A DNA stretch of 19,209 bases from Ettlia oleoabundans. Lineage: Eukaryota; Chlorophyta; Chlorophyceae; Chlamydomonadales. Within the stretch, counting starts at the first letter, position 1. Each line of letters starts with the position of its first letter. Below are positions 1 through 9,500 of the stretch, in pieces. The stretch is taken from contig JAAMXP010000786.1 of the NCBI GenBank assembly GCA_019693395.1, positions 1 to 19,209 on the forward strand, read 5' to 3'. Below the pieces are notes generated by a model. That model saw only the letters and a list, made by a program, of their open reading frames with translations. It did not search any database and had not been told where the DNA came from. The translations under genes and the position numbers were made by a program.

Positions 1-20
1 GCCCCCCCCCCCGCTGACAG

Positions 21-537
21 GTACAAGGGCGTGCGGCGCGTGGTGCCCGGACAATATGAAGCCCGCCTTCCACCGCCCCTTAAGCAGCGGGAAGCCGCCG
101 CCACCTCAGCAAGCCCCACCACCGCTGCCACTGCAGCAGCAACGGCAGGGGCTGCAGGCATTGCTGCGGCTGCAGAAGCTGCTCCAATAGATGCCGCGAT
201 GCTGCCCCTACTTAGTGCGGAACAGATGCAGCAGATGCAGGTACAGATGCAGGTACAGGCATACCAGCAAGGGCCCCTGTTGCCCCTGCTACTGCAGCCG
301 GAAGGGGCACTCTCACTCCCGCCGCCGGCTTGCCATTCAATCGTGCTTCCCATAGTGGAGGCGCAACAGGGCATGCAGCAGGTGTCTGCCTGGGGGGTGG
401 ACCAGCAGCATACAGGGGAGGAGGTGCCACATGGGTGGGCTGATCAGCTGTTCGTGCAGGAAGCGCCTGGCGAACCGGCACATTACCACAGCAGCACCAC
501 CAGCCCTTTGGGGCAGCAGTACAAACTCGATACGTGA
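21..537 (+). CDS. 3' part of an unrecognised gene with an AP2/ERF-like first segment (partial at the left edge)
   Basis: A C-rich tract ending in CTGACAG at 14-20 looks like a splice acceptor. The exon then opens with YKGVRRVVPGQYEARL (from nt 22), which resembles the first strands of an AP2/ERF DNA-binding domain (YRGVR followed by a basic and aromatic stretch). The usual WLGTF-like part does not follow, so the match is weak. The remainder is Ala-rich, then Gln/Met-rich (QMQQMQVQMQVQ), as in activation regions of transcription factors, and ends at TGA 535-537. The stop overlaps a good donor (GATAC|GTGAGG at 534), so the real exon may end there and continue in a downstream exon. It could instead be an unrelated low-complexity protein. 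Confidence 0.35.
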
Positions 538-580
538 GGGCTACCAGTTTGGCACGCAGACCAGTAGCGGCATCACTTAC

Positions 581-734
581 ATGCAGACCAGCAGCAAGTT
601 GCAGACACACCGCGACCCAGCAACAGAAGAAGCAGCTATGGCCAGAGGCAGAAGAGCAGCAACAGTGGCAGCAGCCGCAGTAACACATGCAGACAAGTAG
701 CAGCGGGAGCAACACGATGCAGACCAGGAGCAGC
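581..734 (+). repeat. Dispersed 18-bp imperfect repeat, ATGCAGACCAGCAGCAAG type
   Basis: Three imperfect copies occur at 581-598, 687-704 and 717-734. Each begins ATGCAGAC and ends in an AGCAG-type sequence. The spaces between them are also CAG-rich, so the stretch looks like a decayed triplet/minisatellite array. It could be untranslated or part of an unresolved Gln-rich exon. Confidence 0.5.
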
Positions 735-1299
735 AGGTAACAGCCGCAGCAAAGATCAGGTAAATGCAGCAGTAAGTGCAGGGCAAGGCACAACTGCCTT
801 CATCTGCCCAACCCCGTGCTAGCAATGACGACGAGAAGCCGAATCGTTGGGCCCAAACTAACCAGCATCCCTCCTGGCAGCAGCAGCAGTAGGAGGCTCA
901 GGCTCCCCACAACACTGGCCTCCACGTTTTGTCCCGCAACAAGTCTCACCAGCAGCCACAGGCTCACTAAGCCTGATCAGCCCCAGGCTCAGCCTCGCAT
1001 TGGTGTGCCTTGGTGTGCCCCCTCTGGTGTGCCCGGTTTGGTTTGCCTGGCCTCCTCTGTGTTCCCCCTCTGTTGTGCCCCTCGCCGACCGCAGCAGTCC
1101 CGCCTTGCCCCTTTAGCCATCCCTCCTGCCTGCCTCTTTCAACCCCCCCCGCTAGAAGACCCTTCTGGCCAAACAACTATTCCCAACCCACTGACACATT
1201 ACTATTGTCAGCCAACTATTTGCCGCCACTATACATACACACCACCCAAACCAACTAGTGCCCAGTGCATCACTATATTTACCCAAAACACTGTTTCTG

Positions 1300-1304
1300 T
1301 GTAA
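1300..1304 (+). promoter_or_regulatory. Candidate TGTAA poly(A) signal for the left-edge gene
   Basis: TGTAA is the standard chlorophyte nuclear poly(A) signal. It is the first good plus-strand candidate after the open frame that ends at 537. The distance is long (about 760 nt), which may mean that the gene has another 3' exon. Confidence 0.35.
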
Positions 1305-1461
1305 AGTGAGTACAGTTGTTGCAGAAAGTAAGAATGAAACGAGAAGATTGGGATAGGGATAGATAGGATGGCATGAAATGCAGTGTGGTGTCCTAAGGCA
1401 TCTTCTTGATAAGGCACAGTAATAGTAGTACTAGTAAAACTAAGGGCCGCATGCTTTTATT

Positions 1462-4400
1462 TCAGTTCTGGGGAAAGAAAATCTCAAAGTTCTTCAAGCG
1501 TGTGGTGAAGTCAAGGGCCGCACCACCGCCACCACCTAAGACGCCACCGCTGCCGCTGCCTGCCAGCAGCTGGCGTGCCTGCTCGCTTGTGGCAAACAGG
1601 CGGCTGGCGGCATCCCAGCTCGCTATCCCTGCCACTATGTTGCCGTCAGAGTCAAGTCCCATCCGCAGCCGAGGCTGCGGCGCCGGTGCTGCTGTAACAA
1701 CCTGCGCCGCCACCTCAGATGCAGGTCCCTCCCCATCCGCCGCAGCTGCGTAGGATTCCCCACTGCCGCCGCTACTACTGCTGCTGCCGCTACCGCTGCT
1801 GTTGCTGCCAGTGCTGCCGCCGCCCCCGCCGGCGCCGCCGCCCCCGCCGCCGCCGCCGCCCCGCACCATGGTCTCCGCCCATGCCACCATGGCTGCCTGT
1901 GTGAGGGACACAACCGAGGAATCTGCGGCTTTGCCCACCGCACAGATGGCATCCATCATGCCGCTACGGCTGCCAAGGTACTGCAGGCAAGGGTGCGGTT
2001 GGAGTGGGCCAAAATGTGGGCACGGGTGCTGGCATTGCGTGCGTGGGCGTGGGCGCGTGCGTGCGTGCGTGTGCGTGGGGGGGGGGAGGGCGTCGCTCCT
2101 GTCGTCGACCCATACCCTGCACCTCAACCTATCCAAGTCAGGCATGCAGGTTGCCGGGCTGAAGAAAGCCTAACACTATCAGACAACATTAAAAGAGGAG
2201 AGCAGCCAAGGGCATAGAATAACAAGCCTGAAAAGTCCACAGCAGACAGGTTGTCGTATCAAGCTGAGAAATACCAACATGCTCAGGCAGCGACATAGAG
2301 GAAAACAGGTAAGATATCCCGAGTGCGGACCTGGAAATGCCCAGCGTTGCGGATCACCACCTCCCAGGCGGGGGCGGAGGTGGCCGCAAAGTACACGGAG
2401 TAGTTGCTGTCTGCACACAGGGAGTTGTGATGGAGCACACAGGGAGTTGTGATGGAGCATACAGGGAGTTGTGATGGAGCGGATGGGTGAGGTGAATAGG
2501 TCAGGTTGGTGGGTGGGGGCGGGCGCAGGTCGGTAAGGTTCAGGGGGCAGGCAGCGCAGGGGACCAAGGGCGAGAGCTAAGCAGGGATGCCACCGGACGC
2601 TTTTGTATGTCCTGTGCAAGCACCCTCCCCCCCCCCCACACACACATCAAACTGTTGCCTAAACCCCCGAATGTCAGCTGCCGAGTGTTCGCCTGCCCTC
2701 ATTTCTGCACCAAACTGCCTCGGATTTGTTTCTTTCGCACGTCTATACCTCAAGGCACATTTCACCGAGGGGGAAACGCCTGGCCCGACCTTCGCGGGGA
2801 CCAGCCATGACACCGGGATGTGTCTTTACGGCACCAATCCCGGTTCTGTTCCCGGTGATCTGTGCCCCATGATCCCAAATGTCTACGGCTGTCGCCCGCA
2901 ACCCCCGATAAGAACGAACATTCTCCGCGCCAACAACTTGAGCTGGTCGCCAGAAGCTCTCCGCTGCGTCCAGCGGCGGCTCAAAACGAGCGTCTAACAC
3001 AACGTATCACAAAACACGCCCCGCCGGGCTCAAACTAGCCAAAACCCATGGTGGCGGCAGACGCCCGCTCAGCTGGCGGCAGGCGCCTGCGCCACTGCTG
3101 CCTCCTTACACCTTGTGGTGCCAGCCACGGCGCAGGGAACGTGTATTGTAAGTTCATTGCAGAGTAAACGGAGGGAATCTGCTACCAAAATCACTTTTCA
3201 GGTCCTTCCGGACGTTGAAACTGCTCCGCTGCCGCCACATGCAGCGGCTCAGAGTCGGGTGCACTCGGCAGCCCAACCCGCCTCATAGATGCTGCGAAAA
3301 GTCGTAGATGCAGATGCAGAATGCTGTGGGATGTGGAGGAACAGCATACATGGTATTGCAGCACTGCAGCAAGGCTGGAGGTGCCTGCCGCCAGCAGCGC
3401 GTAGTCAGCAGCGCTGCACAGGTTGTGACTTGCCCCTGTGGGCAGCCCAGCCCCCCAAACCGCGGCAGTTGGCCAGGTAACTCCCCCAGGTGGCTTAGGA
3501 AGTGGTAAAACGGTGTTTTATCTCAGTTTAGATGCATTTCCGACTCGTTGAGCACCCACATTTGGGTTTTGTTAGGCAACAATTTAATGGGGGCCGCGGG
3601 GGGCCCATCCTGGCAGCCTGGCAGACTGCGGGCCGATGCCAGCTTGCCACAAAGCATTCCGTCAAACTCCGTTTCTTGTGTCAGGGGCAACGCTTCAGCA
3701 GCACAACAATTGCAATGCAACGATGAAGGGCCCCCACCCCACCCCACCCCGACCCACACACAACCCATCCACCACCCAAGCACGGTTGCAGTGGTCACCT
3801 GAGGGCACACAGTCGCCGCCTAGCCCGCTTCCCACCACAGCCAGAGGCAGGGATCGGCCCTGGCGGCCCAGAGCCTCCAACCCGGCGACCGCCGAGGGAT
3901 AGTCCCGCCCCAGCGGCGCATACACGGTGGTGTCAACAGGGTCGATCAGGAACAGAGCCTTCACACGTTCGTCACTCAGGGCTGCCAGCGTGCTGCAGAT
4001 ACACACGCCCAGACAGCGCAACAGTGAGAAACAATGTGGGCAAATGATTGATTTCACATCTCTGCAGGCTATTAGCATGATTATGGTTATGGGCGAGGGT
4101 GAGGAGGGAGCGAGCTTGTGCCAGGTAGCCTTGGGACACAGCCAGGCTGGTCTAGTAGGCATACTCAGCCAGCACTGGTGCCGCGGCCAGTCAGACTGAA
4201 CGCAGCCTCTGACACTGACGCTGCAAAGATAAAGAAGAATTTTACCACCATGACTCTGCATGCACTGGCCCCCAGCTCAAAAATCCAGCCAAAGCCAAGC
4301 CGCACGATGCACAACCTGCTTCCTCTGCTCACATGGACCAGGGGCTGAAGGCAAACTGCTCCTCCAATTTTTGCCCGCAGTCGCGGCAGCAGCTCCCGCT

Positions 4401-6206
4401 GCCCACCACCACAGCCTCACCTGAGTTTTCCTCCTCGGGAGTGGCCACAGAGGTAGACCCTGCTGGTGTCTGCCAGCTGTCGCAGCAGCGGGTCAGAGCC
4501 GCACCAGTCGATGATCTCCCGCAGGAACGCCACACACAGCCTGTCCGTCAGAGGTTCCAGTGCGGCCTCGTTCTGCAGGGGGGTGGGTGGGTTGAGAGTG
4601 GGGGTGGGGGGATGCAGGCTGATGGATGATTGTGGGGGCGAAACACTGCGGGGTCGCTTGACTCGTCACTGGTTTTTACCCGTGGCAAGTGCATACAATG
4701 CCGCATGCGTTTCTTCTTATGACGGCTCATGCTTGCGCCTTTTGCAAACAGGCCAGCAGCAGACGTTCCATTTCTCCCCTTCCACTACCCTTGCCTGCCC
4801 GCCACCATGCTGCCGCTGATGCTGTTGGCCAGGCCGCAACCCACCCGCTCGCCCGCCCAAACTACCTTGTTGAGGCAAATCCAAACGGCTATTCCCCATG
4901 TGTCTCACCTTATCCCACAACACCACGGTGTATCCCCAGCTGGCCAGCCGCTCTGCGTAGGCATAATACTGCTCGGCAGCCAGCAAGAAGCCGGCGGTTA
5001 TGATGGCAAGCGGGAAGGGGGGCTGCGGCAGGGGGGCAGGGGCACGGGGGGTCGGGGTGTTGGTTAGGGTAGATTCAGGGTGGCCCACGTATTCTGGCAA
5101 AACGGGTGAGGCACAGATGAGTGCAAAATACAAAAGACATCTGGCTCAGTGGCCACCTACCTCATCAACTATATAGTGATGGGTGCACCTCTGGCATTGA
5201 CACAAAAGCACGACCAATCCGTCACGGTCAGACACACCATTCAGCAACAGCCCCAACTCTCCGGCAATGAGCTGACACTGCATATTTGTGTGCCACTGTA
5301 ACGTCCGCCATATCGCCGACACACCTTGAGCCCAACATTGGTCCCACCACGTGGGTACACAATCTGCAACTTGAGCAGGCAGCGGTTGTCGGCGCAGCTG
5401 GGGAAGCAGCGGGTGCCTGCAGGTAGCGGCGGATTGGACTACTCAAACTCCAGATGTGGGCAGGGCGTGGGTAGGGTGTGGACAAAGTGAGGCACACCCA
5501 AAAGGGCGGGTAGTGAAGCAATTGGCTTTGCGCAATGCAACCTCTCGAACATGAATGCAACAAGTCGCAAGCCAACAAATCATGAAAGCAAGGTTCCCAC
5601 GGCTGAGGCTGGGTGCTGGCCCGGGCATGTCCTGTGGCACCACCATGTCTTGTCAGTGGGAATCTGTTGGCGCTCACATGTGTGCTCCAGAAGCGGCAGC
5701 CGTGTGGGCATGTAAGGTCCAGGGGCGGCATAGTTAGGGAGGTCAACTGATGTGGCTGCCGGCCAGCTAGGCCTGGCTGCCGCTACCAGCTCCGCCAGCC
5801 CTCGATTGCTGCTGGCAGCGTCGGTTGCTGTCTGACCTGCTGCCGTGGCCTGTGCCTGCGCTGCTCCAAATAGTGACCCTGCTGCAGCGGCAGCAAGCAA
5901 GCCACTGCCGGCGAGGAGCAGGCGCCGGTGGCAGCTGGGGCCAGCTGGTGTTTCCTTAGCTGCTTCCATACCCCCCTGCGGGGGCCTTGCCTGGGGTGCC
6001 GTTTGTTGGTGCCCGCTGGAAATCCTTTGCGGCGCTCCAGAATCAGGGCACCCGCTACTATCAGCTGCCTGACACGCCAAGGCCTGCCGCCTCTGGCTCC
6101 TGTGCTGGAAGCTGACTGGCGGCGGGCGGCGGCGGTGGGCTGGTGACTTGAGCGGGTGTCCTGCGGCACTTGCTACAGCGGCAGGCGCTAGGTGCTGGCT
6201 GCCCAT
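1462..6206 (-). CDS. CLH: Chlorophyllase (alpha/beta hydrolase), seven exons, plastid-targeted
   Basis: Exons, in order of transcription: 6206-5678, 5416-5325, 5022-4909, 4572-4421, 3992-3799, 2410-2331, 1980-1462. All junctions are GT/AG and keep phase, giving 559 aa. Chlorophyllase hydrolyses the phytyl ester of chlorophyll. The family motif GHSRGG lies at residues 288-293 (nucleophile Ser290), LFLIDPVD carries the presumed acid Asp313, and NAGHFQYLG carries the presumed His385. Spacing is close to plant enzymes. [12 protein letters not shown] (about 209-220) and [10 protein letters not shown] are also family-like. Residues 1-120 form a bipartite targeting region. The last 130 residues are a Gly/Ser/Ala tail, with a poly-Gly run, that is not part of the fold. 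ATG 6206 was chosen because it opens the transit peptide; the frame is open upstream but has no earlier ATG before a stop at 6302-6300. It lies head to head with the methyltransferase. Confidence 0.9.
1816..1863 (-). repeat. GGC/GGG repeat coding for the poly-Gly run of the chlorophyllase tail
   Basis: On the minus strand this reads as nine Gly, one Ala and five Gly after MVR. It is followed by a Ser/Gly-rich stretch. It is a coding triplet expansion just after the end of the hydrolase fold. Confidence 0.8.
2036..2088 (+). repeat. GCGTGC/GTGGGC microsatellite with an adjoining G run, inside chlorophyllase intron 6
   Basis: GTGCGTGCGTGCGTGTGCGTG is followed by about ten G. It lies in the intron spanning 2330-1981, in the minus-strand C-rich zone upstream of the acceptor. 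No coding role. Confidence 0.7.
2414..2479. repeat. Three tandem copies of a 22-bp unit next to a splice acceptor
   Basis: The unit CACACAGGGAGTTGTGATGG plus AG is repeated at 2414-2435, 2436-2457 and 2458-2479, with one mismatch (CATACA) in the third copy. On the minus strand it supplies the pyrimidine-rich sequence directly before the acceptor of chlorophyllase intron 5. Confidence 0.9.
3730..3755 (-). other. G-quadruplex-capable tract near the 5' end of chlorophyllase intron 5
   Basis: The plus strand reads CCCCCACCCCACCCCACCCC and then GACCC. The minus strand, and so the pre-mRNA, has at least four runs of four or five G separated by single T, about 45-70 nt after the donor. Four G4 runs with one-base loops are a strong formal quadruplex match. 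Confidence 0.6.
5847..6206 (-). other. Bipartite transit peptide of the chlorophyllase (stroma-type, then twin-arginine lumenal-type)
   Basis: Residues 1-47 are rich in Ala, Ser, Arg and Gln with no acidic residue, and end in RRQALACQA, a typical stromal processing context. At residues 92-120 a second signal appears: [12 protein letters not shown] with Arg94-Arg95, a hydrophobic stretch of about 17 residues, then GAAQAQA, an AxA-type cleavage site. This is the layout of Tat-dependent thylakoid-lumen precursors. Actual lumenal transport is inferred. The hydrophobic stretch could instead anchor the protein in a membrane. Confidence 0.65.
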
Positions 6207-6553
6207 GCCTGTCACGGCCTGCGCACTACCGGTGGTGTCCTCAAGCAAGCGGGGGCTGTGCAGAATGGCGGAGAGCAAGGGGGCGAGCTGCACACGACGT
6301 CATTAACAGCCAATTCGCACCCTGCATAATGTAGCGATTGGCATTGATTGTAGGAGCTGGGATGCTGTGCTGCCAGACTGGCGACTCCAGCTCATCCCGG
6401 ATGAGGCACAGTCTGTGCTGTTCATCGGCTGTCAAGCGATCGACTATTTGTTGGAGCTTCTATGTACTGTCTGGAACAGGCCTGTCACAACCCGACCTTG
6501 CCAACCGCACTCTAAACCAAGTTCTCCCTTTGGCTGCAAAACCCCACAACCAG
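6207..6553. promoter_or_regulatory. Candidate shared promoter between chlorophyllase (-) and methyltransferase (+)
   Basis: Only 347 bp separate the two start codons, so the two 5' UTRs and promoters must lie in or overlap this stretch. I see no convincing TATA box. A short open minus-strand stretch inside it is listed separately. Confidence 0.6.
6326..6459 (-). other. Possible extra upstream exon or leader ORF of the chlorophyllase gene
   Basis: After ACATAG at 6465-6460 (AG acceptor or in-frame stop) the minus strand is open and reads KLQQIVDRLTADEQHRL and onwards through RDELESPVWQHS to RYIMQ. It looks more protein-like than the surroundings. A donor CAGG|GTGCGA at about 6325 could join in phase to GTGACAG|GC just before ATG 6206. 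That would bury the transit peptide, so an untranslated or alternative leader, or chance, is more likely. There is no in-frame ATG at its start. Confidence 0.25.
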
Positions 6554-9500
6554 ATGGACGCTCACGCAGCAGCGGCCGCCAATTTGCAGCAAGCCGCCTT
6601 CGCGACAGGCGCACCCAGGCAGCGGCCACCGCGACGGCGGCACCTGGCGGCAGCGCAGGCTAGCACCAGCCGGCTCGCAGACAAAGCGAAGCCCGACTGG
6701 ACGGGTGTGCGTGGGTTGCTGCAATCACAGTGTATATTTGCATGCAAGGCAGCCTTTTGTTGAAAGTACAGGTTGATCGGACCGGATGCAGTACAGCAGC
6801 AGGTCGAGCGCTTATCCGCACCCCAAGCTGTGCTACTGGCCAGCTTGGTGTCCTTTGGTAGCAACTATCCATCTGCATCCTGGCTGCTGCTGCTGCAGGT
6901 GATGACCTCCTATCACAAGCTGTCAATGCAGCCATCAACTTCAAGCCTCTGTTCTCGCTCATGAAGGTAAGAAAGCAGAGGGCAGCACTTTATGCGCAGT
7001 CCAGAAGCACTGCCTCGCAGCAATGCTCATCCACTCGCCAGCCTCTGCACCTTGCTATGCCCCATTCACATATCAGGTGCCTATTCATCATGATTCTGCG
7101 CTTGTTGCCTGCAGTTGGGTGCGCGACAGACGATGAAGAACACAGCAGAGAAGGCGGGCGTGCCATGGAGCCAGAACGTGGCGGATCTGCAGCAGTCAGG
7201 TGGGTGCTGGGTGCAGATGGGTGCTGGGTGAAGTTTCAACAGTCAGATGGGTTCTGGGTGAAGTTTCAACAGTCAGGTGGGTCCTGGGTGCATGTCCCAG
7301 TTGCAGGCCGCCAGGACAGCAGATGTAGAGGCCGGAGGCCCCACGGCGCTGAAAGTTGGGGCTGGCATTGTGGCTGGGCTTGACTTGCACTTCATTCCTT
7401 TCCTTCCCATCCTTTCCTTCCCACCCCGCATGTGGCAACCCCGCATGTGCAGCTGGCTGATGCCTTCTGCTCTGCTGGCTGCTTCTATGTTGATAGACAG
7501 AACAAACAACATGTTGCCAGCTGGGCAGGAGCACCCATCAGCTGCCACAGGCTTTTATCTGCCAAATATGCTAGGTTGCACCTCCCACCCCGCAACCCTC
7601 GTATGCCTTTGCATCCTTTCCTTCAAATTTCCTGGTTTCGCGGAATTGCCACATTGCTGTTGACCTGTGGGTGCAGAGGTGTTCCAAATCAAAGAGGAGA
7701 TTGAGGTGAAGGGGCTTGCCTATCCAGACTACTATACGGTGCCCTTCCATGGTGAGCAGGAGCTTCGGTATGTTGCAATCTAGGATTGATGGCACGTAGG
7801 AGTAACAGGCTGCTTGAAACGAGGACCAAACCGTGTATTGACTGCCAAAAGCGGCAGCTGAAGTGCCAGAAGTGCGGCAGATTTTTGTCGTGCCACCCTT
7901 GATTGAGAGTTGCGGGCCAGCGTGCTGCCTGCGAGCCTGCGACATGTTTTGCTGTGATTGCCTACCACGCCGTCCCTGCTTTCCTGGCTGCCAGCTTCCT
8001 TCCTCAATTGCGCGCCTTGCCCTGCAACAACCACTCATCCACTTGCCGCACCTAACAGGATACGATGAGGGTAACCTGAACTGGCTGGCTGCATTTGAGG
8101 TCGAACCCGCTTCCGACGTCATGGCGTTGCGTGTGTGGAAGAGCGAGCAGCTGACGCCACTAGAGGCAACGGTGGGGCCCGTACTTAGCTGCTTGACAAC
8201 ATTGTCTGCCTGGCACAGCTTAGCTGCCTGGCACAGCACTGCCTGTTTAGCTGCTTGGCAGAGCATTGGCTCCTGGATGCATCCTGCCACTGCCACCGAG
8301 CTTGGACCCACTTGGCTGCCTTGCGGCACTCTTCCGCTTGCATGACAGTAGTGTGGACAGCAAACCAACTTGTGGGCAGCAATCTAACGCCCTTCGGTGC
8401 TGCCTTTGCCAGTAGCCCTGGGGCCCTTTATCCCCCGGGCGCTGCGACAGAAGCACCCAGATTGCCCGCATTTGGTCACACACCCTGCCCTATACATGCC
8501 CTGTTCACTTCTCTGTACAGATGCGGCTGCGCACGGCCATCTACGATGCCATCCGGTCTTTCCAGGCGCGCCACGGCCTGGCGAAGCCGCGGGACATCAT
8601 TGACATAGGGTGCTCTGTGGGCGTATCCAGTCGCTGGATTGCAGCTGAATGGCCCCAGGCGCAGGTGCGGACGGGAGCGGCAAGCAGGGAATGCTTGTGT
8701 GGCGCATGCTTTGGGGCTGCATGGGTGGCTATTGGCTGCTCCGGCAAACGTATTTCTGATGCTGGAAATGCTCAGACGATGTTGTCCGCAACGTCGTCGT
8801 TAAGCGTGAGTTACTACCATCCTTTGGGCGATGAATGGTTGCCAATCAGGCAGTAATTGCCAGTCTGCTATGCCATTCATCATGTTTTTGGGTATCATGC
8901 CTGCAGGTCACTGGCCTGGACTTGTCCCCGTACTTCCTAGCCGTGGCGGAGTTGCGAGAGCGGCAGTTGGCGGGCGGCGCAGGGTGAGACGTGCGGCAAC
9001 CCCTCCCAAGTTGCTGTGTGTTAAAATCCTTCTCCTGATCTTTTCCAGCACTAGTGTGCGGGACTACTGTGGCTGCGCTATTCCAGCTGCACCCTCGCTG
9101 TGGATTGAACCTTCCCTCTCACCCCTCTGTTGCTCCTAAGCACATTCATCCGTGCCCACTCGTCTTCTCATCCTGCCCGCAGCCAGCGGCAGCGCATCAA
9201 GTACATGCATGCCAATATGGAGTCTACGGGGCTGCCAGATGCCTCCTTTGACCTCGTGGCGGTGCAGTTTGTGGTCCACGAGTGCCCCGCTCACGCTATC
9301 GAGGGCCTGGTGAGGCATTTTAGGAGGCATGGCATGGCATTGCGGTCGCCAGCCTGTAACCCGTCATGCTTTCGCTGGGCCTGCTTTCAGCAACCTTATT
9401 CACTCAATCCTGCCACTCGCCTGCCACACTTTCCCTTTCATGCAATCAACTTGGCTTGCGGTGCTTCCTCGTCCGTGTGCAGGTGCGTGAGTGTCGGCGG

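Larger units (their letters stand above)
538..1461. other. Spacer / 3' region between two convergent genes, CAG-rich on its left
   Basis: No convincing gene is seen. From 560 to about 800 the plus strand is dominated by CAG and GCAGAC motifs, with short Gln-rich open stretches that soon hit stops. From 960 to 1200 it is C/T-rich. It probably holds the 3' UTR of the left-edge plus-strand gene and the 3' UTR of the minus-strand chlorophyllase, which stops at 1462. Confidence 0.5.
2411..3798 (-). other. Unusually long intron 5 of chlorophyllase (1388 nt)
   Basis: The donor is CTCAG|GTGACC at 3798 and the acceptor GTGTGCAG ends at 2411. The other introns of this gene are 261-428 nt. The part from about 2580 to 3540 has no repeats linking it to the neighbouring sequence and is open for about 85-136 codons on both strands around 2587-3000. 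No recognisable protein is encoded. An old insertion is possible, but I see no clear terminal repeats. Confidence 0.75.

Noticed and set aside
816..1304. 162-codon plus-strand frame
   Set aside because: It is low-complexity Pro/Ser/Thr sequence with no recognisable motif or splice logic, and probably 3' UTR or spacer.
1462..2145. 227-codon minus-strand frame as a separate Gly-rich protein
   Set aside because: Only 1980-1462 is coding. It is the last exon of chlorophyllase, joined at CTGCAG|TACCTTGGC. The part above 1980 is intron.
2414..2479. CRISPR-like array
   Set aside because: The three 22-bp units are directly tandem with no spacers, in a eukaryotic intron.
2587..2997. 136-codon plus-strand frame inside chlorophyllase intron 5
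   Set aside because: No known domain, starts in a C-rich microsatellite, and both strands are open. Kept only as a possible insertion.
6338..6763. Earlier in-frame ATG (6338) for the methyltransferase
   Set aside because: Residues from 6338 are Cys/Ser-rich and unlike a transit peptide, and would fill the whole divergent promoter. ATG 6554 starts a typical Ala/Arg-rich leader.
7571..8368. 265-codon minus-strand open frame
   Set aside because: It lies antisense to two methyltransferase exons and introns, has no recognisable domain and includes repeat-derived sequence.
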